Shown here: positions 30,968 through 43,394 of the stretch, one piece after another | Layout of the letters: each line of letters begins with the position of its first letter | Position numbering within the stretch: the stretch's first letter is position 1 | Assembly (NCBI GenBank): GCA_964020085.1 | Contig: OZ026597.1 | Location: forward strand, 15,287,715-15,351,714 | Direction of reading: 5' to 3' | DNA: 64,000 nt | DNA from: Micromussa lordhowensis | Lineage: Eukaryota; Cnidaria; Anthozoa; Scleractinia; Lobophylliidae | Notes under the pieces: generated by a model | Databases searched by the model: none | Seen by the model: the letters and a program-made list of their open reading frames with translations, nothing else | What the model was told of the DNA's origin: nothing | Program-made: the position numbers and the translations under genes

Positions 30968-33900
30968 ATGGTACTTTTAGGAGGATATTTCGTTCTTTTC
31001 GCATTTACCTCCTTCGCGACTGCGGTGCAGTTTTCACCTCCGAAGTATTCAGCGTGCCACAGCAAAGATTTCGGTTATGGTGGAACTGTCTGTGTTTGTT
31101 CGGACGAGCTGGAGTGCGACTCGTTTAGCGAGGGCACTACTCCATTGTTAGAACATGAATATGCTGTGTACACTAGTTCAAAAGCAGGCGATCGCTTTAG
31201 CTTGAGAACTGGGAAGGCACGGCAGGCTTGGGAAAGAGAAAAATTACATTTTCCAGAAGCTGAAGTCAAGTTTACTGTGAATCAGAGCGAAGTTTTTCAA
31301 ACAATTCTTGGCATAGGAGGTGCTTTCACAGGTTTGTACAAAAATGCAATATGAACAGTTTAAATCGGGTTTTTAACAAATTAACAAATTTCATGCGTCT
31401 TTCCTGTTATTGATCATGAATTTCGTCATAACATTGTCAAAGTAGCTGTGCATCCAATCCACGAGGCGATAGCCGAGTGGATCCGCAGACTATTTTGACA
31501 ATGCTATGACGAAATTCATTGTCAATAACAGGACAGATGCATGAAAAACTGACATCAATTTGCCGTTTACGATAACAAATTGTCAAATTGTCCGCTCTCG
31601 TTTGTTGACGCATAGCATAAATTATAAATTCATGTCTGTCCGCTTATTGACAATGAAAATTAGCCAATGAGCGTGCGAGAATTTCTGCAGTTATCATAAA
31701 ATAAATATTCCATGTTGCTTCTCTTCACTAATTTATGACATCAAAATGTGGTAAGAACAAAAAAGCAACACAAGTCGATAGAGTGTGTCACTGATGTTCT
31801 TAACTCAAGTCATTTGATCTGTGATCAATGTCTGAGCAGAGGCACGGTAAAGAACGAATGAAAATGCGAGAATAATATTTATTCGACAAATTATATAATA
31901 CTGAACAGGTGCATGTCAACTTGGAATCTATCTGTTTTATATAATAAATTAAAGAGGAAACAAAAAACTGTCAATGATGTCACCTATTTGTTTATCATCC
32001 AATAGCTAGATGATAGGTAAGATGCAATCAAAAATTCAAAATGCAAGAATAATGTGACTTATTATATATCTGATATGGTTGAGAGACAATATTGTGTGCA
32101 TTTGGTGTGTCTCACATTGCAGATGCTGCTGGAATTAACATTTTAAACATCAGCTCCATCTTGCAACAGAAACTCCTCTCATCCTACTTTTCCCAAGATG
32201 GCATTGAGTACTCCATTGGTCGTATTCCCATCGCCAGTTGTGATTTTTCTACCAGCCCATACTCTTATGATGACCACGAGGGAGATTTTGAAATGGTAAA
32301 CTTTACCTTGGCCAAAGAAGATTTCCATCTGAAGATTCCTCTCATGTTAACTGCAGTGAAGATAAGCAGACGGAACCTGAGATTCTTTGGAAGTCCTTGG
32401 GCTGCTCCTGCGTGGATGAAGACAAATGGCAAGATGCAGGGTGCCGGACAGTTGAAGGGTGTAGCTGGTGATAAATATCATAAAGCTTGGGCCCTGTACT
32501 TTGCAAAGTTTATCAAGGCCTATCAAGACAACGGGGTGAAGATTTGGGGGCTTACAGTTGAGAATGAACCATCAACTGGATTTATCAAGGGGTATGTGGG
32601 CATGTGAGGCTGCTTTTAAACTGCTGGCAGCTAGTCTGTTCTTCTCTTGAAATTTAGCAGGGATTATGAGGCGAGATGCTATAGCCTAAAGGGGAATAAA
32701 GGGCACCACACACACAAGAAGATTTTTCTTGTTTCACTTTCTTCCCTACTCCGCCATGACCATACCACCCTTTTATGTTCACAATGGCTAAACACTTGTC
32801 TAAGTGACACTTATGATTCATTTTGTGGGCTGTCAAAATGCAGCAACTTCTGCATTGGTCATGGCATTGATTGTCAACTTTCCATCAGTAACAAAAGTTG
32901 TGTTCATGAAGTTCACTGTATGTCTTGCACATTCTGGTGATTCTTAGTTAAAATAGCCACACTGAGTTGCACTTTTTTGCCTGTAATTTTCATACAGACC
33001 AGGTGGTACAAAATAAATTCTACAAATTTAATTACCAGTAGATCTTTTAAATAGAGCAGTTTTCAAGATGAGTGTTGTAAATCCAGAACTAATGTAATCA
33101 CTCTAGAGAATCACAAAGGACTCGGACAATTCAATGAACCAATCAAAACTTGATCAGAAGTAGACACAGAAAACTGATGTGAAGCGTGAGAAAATGTGTG
33201 CTTTCAAGTCACAACAATGGGTTTGGTTTTACTTCTGAATGGATGCAGCACCAAGTTGTATTGGCTACTGATGAAGGAGGCAGATTGCTTGACTTCTTCA
33301 ATGGATTCTGTCATTTTGAAGATGCTTAAATGTAACTGCTTAAGCTTATCATCTAGTATGGCATTCAATGTTTGTTCAAATACAGCTCTGAGTTTTTCAT
33401 CGAGGACAAAGCAAAGTTCATCTCAAGCAGTGCTTCTAAATTCTCTGAACTTGTCTCGTCTGGCATGATACTAAACAAACATTTGCTGACACACAAAGAA
33501 AAGCCTAATAAAACACACACTCTGAGATAATTGAGAAGAAAAGCTTCACAAAGCGATGTAATGTTGCGGACTTGACAGAGCTAAAAAAGTAACTGCCATC
33601 TTGTTCTGACTGCTGACCATCATCAATGTTGATGAAAAAGTGAATGATACAAGTTTATGCAGTGTTGTAATGCAAACCAGTTTCTTTTCTAGACTTGAAG
33701 CCAGCATATGTATCTAGCCTATACTCCAGCCAGCCAAATTAATTGAAAAAAATTATGTTCTTGACCTTTTGCTTGTAGGTATGCTTTTCAATGTATGGGT
33801 TTCACAGCAGAAATGGAAAGAGATTTTATTAAAGAAGACTTGGGACCAACCTTGGCCAAGTTTGGCTACTCTGATGTAAAGGTGATGATGGTAGATGACT

Positions 33901-35496
33901 TGCGAAACTTTGTTGAGCCATGGGCTGATACTATCCTTGGTGATCATCAAACTGCTAAATATGTTTCCGGCATTGCTGTACACTGGTACAATGAGGAACA
34001 AACAAACCCTGATGTACTTACAGCAACACACAAGAAGTGAGCTGTAAAATGTTATCTCTTGTATTTTAATGCATAGAGCATATATTTATTTTTCATTTTC
34101 AAGGAAATAATTGATGAAAATAAACTTTTTGCCATAATCAATAGTTCTTCAATTATTGTATGTTTGACCTTTACCTTGCGCAAATTACAATTAGAACTGT
34201 TTTTCTTCTGTTTGAATGACTAGCCATTGGAAAGCTTATGGTTATGTTAATTCTTGCATAATGTATAAGTGCAAACCAATGCTTTTTCGACCATGGTAGT
34301 GGACCTTTCAAAAGAAGTTTTGGCATCTTTGCTCACTCCTTTGAGGTTTTTCAGCCTTCATAACCATCCCCCTCTATCACCTAAATCTTATAACAAATAA
34401 AAGATCAGTCTCAAAATCACATGCTTCTTTACATACATGTCATTTGCCAGAGAAATGTCATGTTGCAAATACTTGAAATCTCTAGGCTCCTGTAGATTGC
34501 GTAGGTGCTATTTTACATGTTTTGAGTAAACCTCCAGGTTTTCCACGAAGATCCACCAGTTTGTTTTCCAAAATCATTTGATAGCCATGTAGGGATAGAA
34601 ATCCCTAGGTTGGTGTAATTGAATTTAGCAAACATTAACACCTTTTGGAATAATAATAATTGTAATATTTAATCTCTTTTGAGGAAGATCTCGTAACATT
34701 CCCTGTGGAAGGCGCTGTACATATGAACAGAGCATGCATGCAGCACAGATAGTCAAACTAAATGATTTTTGTATATGTATGTTTTCACAGATTCCCTAGT
34801 TACTTCATTCTCAACACTGAAGCCTGTGCTGGCTGGACAGGACCACCCTCTGAGAGAGGGGTCCACCTTGGACAGTGGTCAAGAGGAATTGAGTACTCCC
34901 ACAGCGTTATTGAGGCATGTACCTAGGTCAATAAGTACCTAATTAAATCAAATGTTGGAAATTTCTATGTGCGTGTACAAATTAATTTTCTTAAACAAGG
35001 AAAATGGATAACGAGGTCACTTATGCTATACATGAACTTCTATGTTGAGCTCTACAGAAAGTCAATAAATATTTGCATTGTTGGAGAAAAATTCTTAATA
35101 TAAACATTGTGATTTAATTTCTCAGATGTACTTTTTGTTTTTTAATTTTCATCCCATAGTAGCTTGAGGGAGAAGGTCATTGAAAATTCATAGGGGGTGG
35201 GTAGGTTTGTCTCTTTTACTGGGCAAGCCTGCCCAGAGGGAAGGAGCACGAACAGGACTCAGGTCCTATGCGAGGTGCTCCACCCTACCCTACCCAGACC
35301 AGAAAGACCAGAAAGATAGACCACAACACCGGGAACTACGTGCCCTACTCTTTTCGATGAGTGTGTGGGTTCTTTAACGTCCCCTGCTAACCATGTAACA
35401 TTTAAGATGCAGGAGACGGGGCCTACGGTTTATAGTCCTTATCCGAGAAGACTTGAATGTCTAACCATTTGCAGATATAATTACAAAGGCAGCACA

Positions 35497-35537
<41 letters not shown>

Positions 35538-37241
35538 TGGGGCTCGAACCCTCGACCTCCCGCACAGCAGACTGGCGCTCTACCAACTGAGCTAACCAGG
35601 CGGCGGTTAACCAGGCGGTGGTGTTTCACGGGCAAAGTTTCGAAAGGAAAATATAAAGCTAAATATTGGAATTTCCAAAGCGGTTTGGAGAGGCTCAGTG
35701 TGGAGGTGTGGTGGCCTCATGGTTAGTGCGCTTGACTCTGGAACGAGCGGTCCGGGTTTGAGTTCTGGCCGCGGACAGTGTGTTGTGTTCTTGGGCAAGA
35801 TATTTTAGTCTCACGGTGCCTCTCTCCACCCAGGTGTATAAATGGGTGCCGGCGAATTTAATGCTGGGGGTAACCCTGTGATGGACTAGCATCCCATCCA
35901 GGGGGGAGTAGAAATATTCCCAGTCGCTTCATGCTACTGAAACCGGGATAAGCTCCGGCCTAATGAGCCACTTGGCTCGCATGCAGACTTTACCCTGGAG
36001 AGGCTCAATACAAGAACTTACATAGATTACATAGTGGTAGTCTTCTTTGCAAATCCTGATGGTTCATTAGACAACAAAAATTGTTTAAGTGTTAATGAAA
36101 ATGATGCACTAAATGTCTTCATCATTAACAGAATTTATCTCATTGGTCTTCTGGATGGGTGGACTGGAACCTAGCTCTTAACATGGAGGGAGGACCCAAC
36201 TGGGTGAAGAACTTTGTTGATTCACCAATCATTGTTGATGCTGAGAAAGGTGTATTCTATAAACAGGTGTGTCACAAATTGTATCCATTTTATTGGCAAC
36301 TGTGTGTAAATGCGTAGATCTACCTGCTTATTTTTCTAGCCATTGTTCTCTCTCCTCCCTTTCTCCTGACCCACTCCTCTTAAAAGAGTCTTTTGTCATA
36401 TGCTCATTACTGTTTCCCAACAAGAAAGACATCAAGACTTTTGTGTACATGTACTTGTGTAGACTTCCTCTGAATGATTGCCTACTTAGTAACAATTTCC
36501 TCTAAATGAGTGACAACAAATCAGATAAAGTTCCTGGTGGGGAGAGGGGGCTCTAATATAAAAAGGATGAGGGTGCTCGTTGGAAATCTTGAAAAGAACC
36601 TCTTAAAGGTACCAAGACCAAGAAGCTCTTTTGTGGGCGTGGCTTTAAATGTATTTAACCCCTAGGAGATACCAGTTCCAGAACAACACATTATCTCCTA
36701 TATTGTCCAGCTCAATACCCTAAAAGGTACCTCAAAAGCTCCCGCTGTAGACCTTGTGAGGCTGAACACTCTAACAGGTCCCAAACCACATTTTAAACCC
36801 CTAAATGGTACAACGAGCATCCCTGTCCTTTTTATTTTGGAGTTCCCACCCCCCCCCCCCCCTAGGAGAACGTCAAGCAGATCTTAGATGTCTCTCACAG
36901 GATTTGAGTATCCAACAAGAGGCATCTGTTCTATCCCGAGCCTTTACTTGCTTGTTATCAGTTAGTTTCAATACAAGATTTTGTTTTTATTCTCGCAGCC
37001 TATGTTTTATCACCTTGGACATTTCAGCAAGTTTGTTCCACCTGGATCACAAAGAATAGGAGTTAACAGCTCTGAGGAAACTTCACTGGAATTCATTGGT
37101 TTTGTAACACCAGAGATGAATACAGTGTTTGTGATTCTTAACCCAGAGCCAAGAAATATTACCTTTGAGATCATTGACCAAAAACTAGGAATCATCACAG
37201 AAACTATTCTTTCTTATTCAATTCAGACTTATATTTGGTAG
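30968..37241 (+). CDS. GBA1: Lysosomal glucosylceramidase (acid beta-glucosidase, GH30)
   Basis: Six exons: 30968-31331, 32123-32591, 33779-34036, 34791-34914, 36132-36266 and 36999-37241. They encode 530 aa (human 536). Residues 1-19 form a signal peptide ([17 protein letters not shown]). The N-terminal Cys-rich strand region ([19 protein letters not shown]) precedes the TIM barrel. GIGGAFTDAAGINI and [10 protein letters not shown] follow. The acid/base Glu (about residue 270) is in TVENEPSTG and the nucleophile Glu (about 374) in [25 protein letters not shown] and [17 protein letters not shown] mark the C-terminal part. Known role: hydrolysis of glucosylceramide in lysosomes. Exon 4 ends at GAG with a GC donor (GAG|GCATGT), the only choice that keeps the frame. 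Intron 1 holds a foldback element and intron 4 two SINEs. A partial second copy lies at 59601-60500. Confidence 0.95.
31388..31712 (+). repeat. Foldback element family F, copy 2 (GBA intron 1)
   Basis: This is the same unit as 19860-20185 in the opposite orientation. It contains the GACAATGAATTTCGTCAT-type hairpin arms (about 31402-31532), CACGAGGCGATAGCCGAGTG in the loop side, and the trailing AAAATTAGCCAATGAGCGTG and ATTTCTGCAGTTATC blocks. Confidence 0.85.
33205..33520 (+). pseudogene. Protein-like remnant of unknown origin in GBA intron 2
   Basis: One frame reads [20 protein letters not shown] then [17 protein letters not shown] before a stop, and another stretch gives [20 protein letters not shown]. 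The composition is protein-like but interrupted by stops, and it matches nothing I recognise. It could be an old gene or transposon fragment, or chance. Confidence 0.25.
35193..35605 (-). mobile_element. tRNA-derived SINE, family B (GBA intron 4)
   Basis: On the minus strand the head reads GGTTAGCTCAGTTGGTAGAG (A box) and GAGGGTTCGAGCCCC (B box), like a tRNA. A unique body of about 330 bases follows, containing GGGACGTTAAAGAACCCACA and CCCGGTGTTGTGG. The ends are approximate. The head is not a complete tRNA gene, because the acceptor stem is not closed and the sequence runs on into the SINE body. Confidence 0.8.
35698..35995 (+). mobile_element. tRNA-derived SINE, family A, copy 2 (GBA intron 4)
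   Basis: This 298-base element is flanked by a perfect 12-base direct repeat TGGAGAGGCTCA (35686-35697 and 35996-36007), its target duplication. The head has GTGGCCTCATGGTTAGTGCG and GGGTTTGAGTTCTGG as A- and B-box regions. The body is shared with 18395-18698. The intact duplication suggests this copy is younger than the one in ANO8. Confidence 0.9.
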
Positions 37242-37929
37242 CGGAAGTGCCAAAACAATTTTTTTAGAAATATAACAATAATAATTTTAACTCTTTTATA
37301 GGACACACTTCAAGTGAAAGTGATAATTTAAAAAGATAAAATCGCTAAGAATAATATGTTTTTTAAAAGTTTAAAAAGGACATATTTTTTTAGTTAAATT
37401 GCAACATCAACAGATGATATCAGGTAGACTGTTCTAGAGTTTGGAGGCAGAAACGGCAAAGACTTGAGACCCATAGGACTTCAAATTAAAGCTGACTGCA
37501 GAGTTCTGGCATGCTGGCATGCCCCGATTGTTACTCTTGCAGTGTCTTTCTCTCTCTACCCTGGAGTATAAAATTAAGGATACCATCAAACTATAAGGAA
37601 AGCCATGTGAAATTCCTTGGAGTGGAAGTCAAAATGGACTAGTTAGAAAATAAAAATCTAAAAAATCCAGAATCCCATCCATGCTAAGGGGATGCAGTGG
37701 GACGCTCCAGAAACTGGTAGTGGTTTGTAACTTTGGGCCAAGCCTGACAGACTTGAGCATCTAATCTAGCATAATACTCAAGAATTATATAGCCAACTCC
37801 CATCCCAAGTTATAAGTGTCAACTCTCAGTATAAATCTAAATATAATGCTTAAAACAGAACAAAACTTTACTGAAGTGGGTACCATTCTAATCTACTGTA
37901 TAATTACCTGTAGGATCATCTCTTAGTTA

Positions 37930-38040
37930 CCCTGTTTGCCAGAGGGTTTTTTTTTTCGTAGCGAAGCTGCGATTGTGAGCAGCGAAGCCGCGATCGAGAG
38001 ATAGCTTCGCTACAAAAAAAAAAACCTCTGGCACCCAGGG
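37930..38040. mobile_element. Compact foldback MITE flanked by TA
   Basis: A 111-base hairpin starts CCCTGTTTGCCAGAGG plus a T run and CGTAGCGAAGCT. It ends AGCTTCGCTAC plus an A run and CCTCTGGCACCCAGGG. It is flanked by TA on both sides (37928-37929, 38041-38042). The loop contains GAAGCTGCGA/GAAGCCGCGA repeats. Confidence 0.75.
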
Positions 38041-38224
38041 TATCTCTTAGTAAGAACAGAAATAAAAAGAATGACTTTCAAATTTTTGTATCTTATTTTT
38101 TGTGAAAACCAAAAAATATATGTCAGAAAAAAAGTTATAAAAAGACGAAAAATGTTCCTTGTTAACTGAGAATGTTGTGTCTGCGTAGATAAAATGTAGA
38201 CTTTGATAGGTCAATATAACAACT

Positions 38225-38635
38225 CACTATCGATTGATGCCAAAATCATGGTATTCAAAAAACTGCCCAATCATTGGTGAACATGCTGCTGTCAAATTTG
38301 TGGCACAATAAGTTACCATAGCAACAATATGACCTGCTTAAAAGCACTCTTAATTTTAGCTTTAAGCACTTATAACTCAAAAACAAGCTGGTGACCCCAA
38401 ATTTTTATTATCGGATTGTGACAAGCATGACAAGATGTAACTTTTTGCAAATTTTAAAAAATGCTGTGGAGTGGGTTCTGAGCCACCTTTAATTTTCGAA
38501 AATTGAAGGTGGCTCTGAACTCACTCCACAGAATTTTTTATTGTCGAATTGTCATCAGTGAGATAAGATGTAACTTTGCAAAGAAGAGGGTTCAGAGCCA
38601 CCTTAAATTTTCGAAAATTGGAAAGTACTGGAAAC
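38225..38635. repeat. Dispersed repeat, copy 2 of 3, with terminal hairpin
   Basis: It shares ATCATGGTAT, CTGCCCAATCATTGGTGAAC, AGTTACCATAGCAACA and CTTAATTTTAGCTTTAAGCA with the copies at 8466 and 47710. It ends in a near-perfect hairpin: GTGGAGTGGGTTCTGAGCCA against TGGCTCTGAACTCACTCCAC (about 38465-38531). A further CAGAGCCACCTTAAATTTTC follows at about 38592. Confidence 0.85.
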
Positions 38636-38884
38636 TATTTCCAGCCATCTTATATTAACCATGATGCTGATAATGACAAAAAATCTCCCTCCTGCCCCTC
38701 CCCTTGATAATATTTTGTAACGCGAAAGCGAGGCTCTACCATGGTGCCTGTTCACCAGTGGATGGAATCCTCTTGAGTTTTCTTGTACTGTATTCGATGA
38801 ACGTAACTTTTATTTCTGGCGCAAACTATACCCTGCGAAAGGATTATTAAAGGGTTTCGAGGATTTTAAGGTTTTCCACTCGAC

Positions 38885-41800
38885 ATGGACATTGTGAAAG
38901 AAGTGGAAAGCGCTTTGGAAGAGGAGGGCTACGTCAAAATTGACTCTGCTTCGCCAAGTACAATGTCTAACGTTTCGTCCTCTGTTTCCTCTACGGACAA
39001 AACATCAAGTTTATCAGCCGTGACCTCAGCCCAATCACAGCCTGCAGATCGAATAAAAACAAGCCCTGTTCAGCAGAAAATAAGGTCGGACCTTTCTTCT
39101 TCCATTCTTTCAGAAGATACGTCGAGTAGTAAAAGTTCAACAAATGTTCCTTCGAGTTCATCGTCATCAACGTGGCAAAGACAGAATTCTGGTCAAGACC
39201 GCGAGGATGAACAAAGTGGTGGAGTTTGGGGCTGGATGTCCAGTGCTGTTTCGGTTGGGTTACAAACTACGCAAAACATTGGTAGAAATATTGTTGAGAA
39301 GACCAAGGTATGTACCATAACTTGACCTGCTCATATTAAGCTTATGTTTTAATCTTAGCATCAATAAAGTTTCGTTAAATAATCTTGATTAAGCTATTGT
39401 CAGTATTAAGCTTAAATGGTAAGCTTAACATTACATTATTATTTTACCAAGTGTATTAAAACATTGTTGCAGTAACTTAAAAATGGCTGTCTTATAAAAT
39501 CTACTGATTAGAATTTGATTTCTCCCAAATATTTACAGTAAGCTTATACAAAGTATTTTTAGTAGTTAAATTCTGTCAACAAAACATCAAGCCCAAGCTT
39601 TGTGTGCTTTTCTTCTTCTTTCTTTCGTCTTTCTTGTTCAGTCTTCTTGTTCTCAGCTGAGGAATATGGACAGAGTGATAAGATTGTGGTTGATTCTAAC
39701 ATTTTGTTATTTGTCTTCTGGGCCATGAGTCAGAACTCATGGTTTAAGGAGCTGTACTGGGAGTTCCTTGATCATTTGTAGGCATGTCCAGTGGAACATT
39801 AAGCAAGGACAATATTGGTCATGTTTGACAGTGTTCCTGTCCATTGATTTCATCTGAACATACATGTAATGTTGCAAACTGAGAAATTGATTTAATTCAC
39901 AGCAAAGTCTACTGTATGGGGCCTCTGATACACATTACCTGTCACTTTTTTTCCAAATAAATACACCCTCTCTTTTGTTTTAGAAGATTTTTATCAGACA
40001 AGTCTGGCCTGCCTCAGAGGTACATGTAGTCGACAGAATCTTTGAAGTTTCTACATCGGTGACCAGATTTTGTCTATTGCGAACAAACTTGTCGTGCTTG
40101 GCTTTTCATTGCGATGAGAGATTTTTGATAAAAGTAAACATTTTTGTCCTTTTGTGTGACTTGGCCCTAAATGCACCAGGTGATGGCAATCGATAACAAG
40201 GCTAGAATGATTATTTTGTTATTGCCGTACTGACAGTCTGCAAGCCTCCTGGCTAGTCACTAAATCTGCAGTCTGGTCTGTTGGGGTATAAGGTTTTCTA
40301 ATCTCCTAGATACCATGTCAGTCCTTGTCAAGGTTTGAGTCAGCTGTTGCGTTGATCTTCACACCTGTGACAAACTTACTGCATTTTAGGTGAATTATGC
40401 CAATAATGGGCAAGTCAAGTACCCGCCTGTCACACTCGCCTTAACAGGTGTTGTTATGCCCTTAATGACAGCTCTGTGTGCACAAAGGATAATTAAGCAT
40501 AATGTGCCTGTGTGTAGGGAGAATTTGAGATGTTAATCAGGCATCAGTGAAGCATTTTGTGGCTTAATCGATTGGTATATGGAATAAATGACTGACTCGT
40601 TTGATTATTTGCTGCTACATTTTAATTACATTTTTTTCTTTCCTAGACTTCTGTTGAAAGTGTGATTACAACACTTGACCCAGAAATGGAGGATTACATG
40701 TGTAAGAAATTTTAGTTCTTCTTTTTATGAACTCGTAACTTGTTCTGCTAATCCTGCAGAGGTGTTAGTCTTCAACTCAGGGTACCCCCTGCCTCCTCCT
40801 TCCTCCTGCAGCATTTTGTCATGTTGCCTGTGTCAAGGTTGGGACTGTTAGGAATCTACATGTAGGGTCTTAAGTTTCTTGGTCAAGAACACAAGCCAAG
40901 CTGTGGGTAAATTGCACTTCCCGAATACAATAATTATAGTTATGAAATGGTCAGAGTTGGTTGCACTAGTTTGAATCCTCTTTTTGCAGTTGCACGCTGG
41001 AGTCTCCTCGAGCTTTTTGTATCAAACTTGGATCAAGAGTTCAAAACAGGCCAATGTAATAGTTTTAGACTGTGTTGTCCCTTGAGACTGTCTAAATGGA
41101 TAAAAAATATTGCAATAAGTAAAAATTAAATGTTGAACATTTTGGCGATTCCAAATCCGCGATGTAAATAATACTTAACTAAGAGAGTTTTATACATGTA
41201 CATGTATAGTGCACCTCAATCCTGAATTCTTGATCAACAGATGGAAGGGACCAGTCTATAAGCTTAGCTGTAACAAGTACTGATGCAGAAGCCATTGAAG
41301 CAATAAAGGATGGTTTCCTTCAAGTGTTTGAGCATGTGGTGGTACAGCCACATTCCTCTGCCTCGGGTATTGCCCCCTTACCTGTGGGGTTCTCGGCAGG
41401 TGTGAAGGGTGCACAGCACAGAATAGCAAACCTAATGAGAGGGAAGAAGGTGCAAGAGGGGCATGTGATCATCGGAGTGGAGGAAATGGTGTCAGAAATG
41501 CTACCTGGCAAGTAAGTAAAGGGTACTGCATGTACATGTACATGCCGGTCATGGTGATTGGAAAAACCTGATGGTTTGGCAGTTCTAGTGCTCATCGATT
41601 CTGATGGACTGTCCATAGTGCGCAGGGTATTCAGGCACTACTCCTCATACATGAGATGCTAAAGAGCTGCTTGCTAATGATTTAATGACAGTCTTATTTT
41701 AAGGTGGAGTTTTGCTTTCCAACATAATTATTTTGGGTAATATTTGAAAAGAGGTCTGAAATAGTTTGCTTTTGTACAAGAATGTGGTACAGTGTATGAT

Positions 41801-43307
41801 GCAGTTATGAATGTACATCAGAGGTCTCTGAGCATATTGTAATGCCACAAAATACCTTTAAACGTAGTCAATAACAGAGAATTACAATGATTAATCACAA
41901 AAAGGTGTATACAATCCCATGTATTTCAAGACTTTCAAAATACTTTAATGTATACAAAGTTCTGCTGATATTTTCAGAGATTTTGCAGAGAATGAAGTTT
42001 TATTTCGTGCAATTTTGAAGTTTCATAGAGCTTGTAAAAAGTTTATGTGCAAACTTGTGCTTATTTATTCCAAATTATGCATCAAATCGTGTTACTAATT
42101 ATTGCGCATACATGTATAATAATATTTGTACATGTATTATAATATTATAATAGTATTTATAGTAGTAGTATACATTCTTGTACAAATGTACTTATTTGCT
42201 CTTCAGGTGGTTTGGTTTGACCTGTCTTGCACTGAATGACCCAACATCAAAGTTAGAGCTTGAAACTTTTTCTCAATCGATTCACATCCCTAAAGTGTAC
42301 ATCACCAAGGCAGAAGAAAGCACGCCATCCAATTATAACCTGAGGTGGTCTGGTCTGTCTTTTACTCTTGGAGAAGTTATCATAGGATCTGGACAGGCAC
42401 ATGGTGATTGGCATTCCAAAATTTCAGGTACATGTACATTGTACATCTACACACTCTATGTCTAAATTATATGCAGTGCAACTGTTACATATGAACCTGT
42501 TAATATACACAAAGGTGGGATATTGCTGGGGGGGGATGCAAGCACAATGGGTGATAAAATAATTTCAGCCTGGCTGTCAAATTGTGATTGTTACCTGTAG
42601 GAAAATGTTTGTACCTTGCATATGCTTCACATTAAAGGTCACTAAACGGAACTATATTCTGTAGTGCCTCAAATTGTAACCAAAGGCAAAATTTTGCCAA
42701 TGTTTCTTGCTGAGAATCAACTCATACGAACAATACCCCCTTAGAGAACATGGGCCACTCATCATTGGTGTCGTTTTCGTCAGTTATCTTGCCTACACTG
42801 AATTTTTCTTCTAGACCTAATATGTGTAAGTCAAGAGAATACCAGCTTACAATCAAGAAGAGGTGAAGTCTGTACTTAGGCCATTGCATCTCACACCTAG
42901 AAAAAATTCTTTGGATGACATACATTGTAGCAGAACAAATGTCCCTGTTTAGTCTCCGGCTGGTTGTACTGTTCATCATAACTCAAAGAAAAAAGCAATC
43001 AGTTGAGGTCTCAGACATTCTAAATATCTCTTTCTTGTTCATTGAATTAGTCTCAACTGACAACATCACAGGAAAAACCTGTTTTTGTTGGTCACCAATC
43101 CCCACCTACATGTACATGATTGTACAGAGATGTTTTAAGTGTTCCTGCAAGTTTGCCTTTCTTTGATTTTTTTTATTTTTTTCTTTTCTTCAAGGTTCTT
43201 CCAAAAGACAAATTCTTACACTGGCAGCACGGACACTAGCTGGGCAGTTTAGAGACAGGTTAAAAGCTAGTGCTGACTCACTGTTGGAAAATGCATTGGT
43301 TATGTAG
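38885..43307 (+). CDS. PRRC1: Protein PRRC1
   Basis: Five exons: 38885-39307, 40647-40701, 41241-41511, 42207-42427 and 43195-43307, with consistent phases, giving 360 aa (human about 445). Residues 1-115 are Ser/Thr-rich and low in complexity, where vertebrate PRRC1 is Pro-rich. GVWGWMSSAVSVGLQTTQNI (about 118-137) and SVESVITTLDPEM match the conserved start of the core. The core (about 150-360) belongs to the DUF84/ITPase-like fold, with IAPLPVGFSAGVKGAQHRI, WFGLTCLALNDP, YNLRWSGLSFTLGEVI and a final KRQILTLAARTLAGQFRDRL. PRRC1 is linked to ER exit site/COPII and Golgi dynamics in mammals. Any enzymatic activity is unproven. It starts 1.6 kb after GBA on the same strand. Confidence 0.93.
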
Positions 43308-43394
43308 TAGATCTAAACAACTTCTAAATTTAATTATGTAAAAGTTTTGAAAGGCTGTAGCTTAGCCCAATGTAGTATAGACTGTTCACAGCGT

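Larger units (their letters stand above)
37242..38884. other. Spacer between GBA and PRRC1
   Basis: It contains the GBA 3' UTR (an AATAAA is visible at about 37650; nothing canonical is closer), a compact foldback element at 37930-38040 and a dispersed repeat copy at 38225-38635. The last 200 bases hold the PRRC1 promoter and leader. No further gene is seen. Confidence 0.55.

Noticed and set aside
35520..35605. tRNA-like sequence with good A and B boxes (minus strand)
   Set aside because: It is the head of a SINE: the acceptor stem does not close and 330 bases of SINE body follow.
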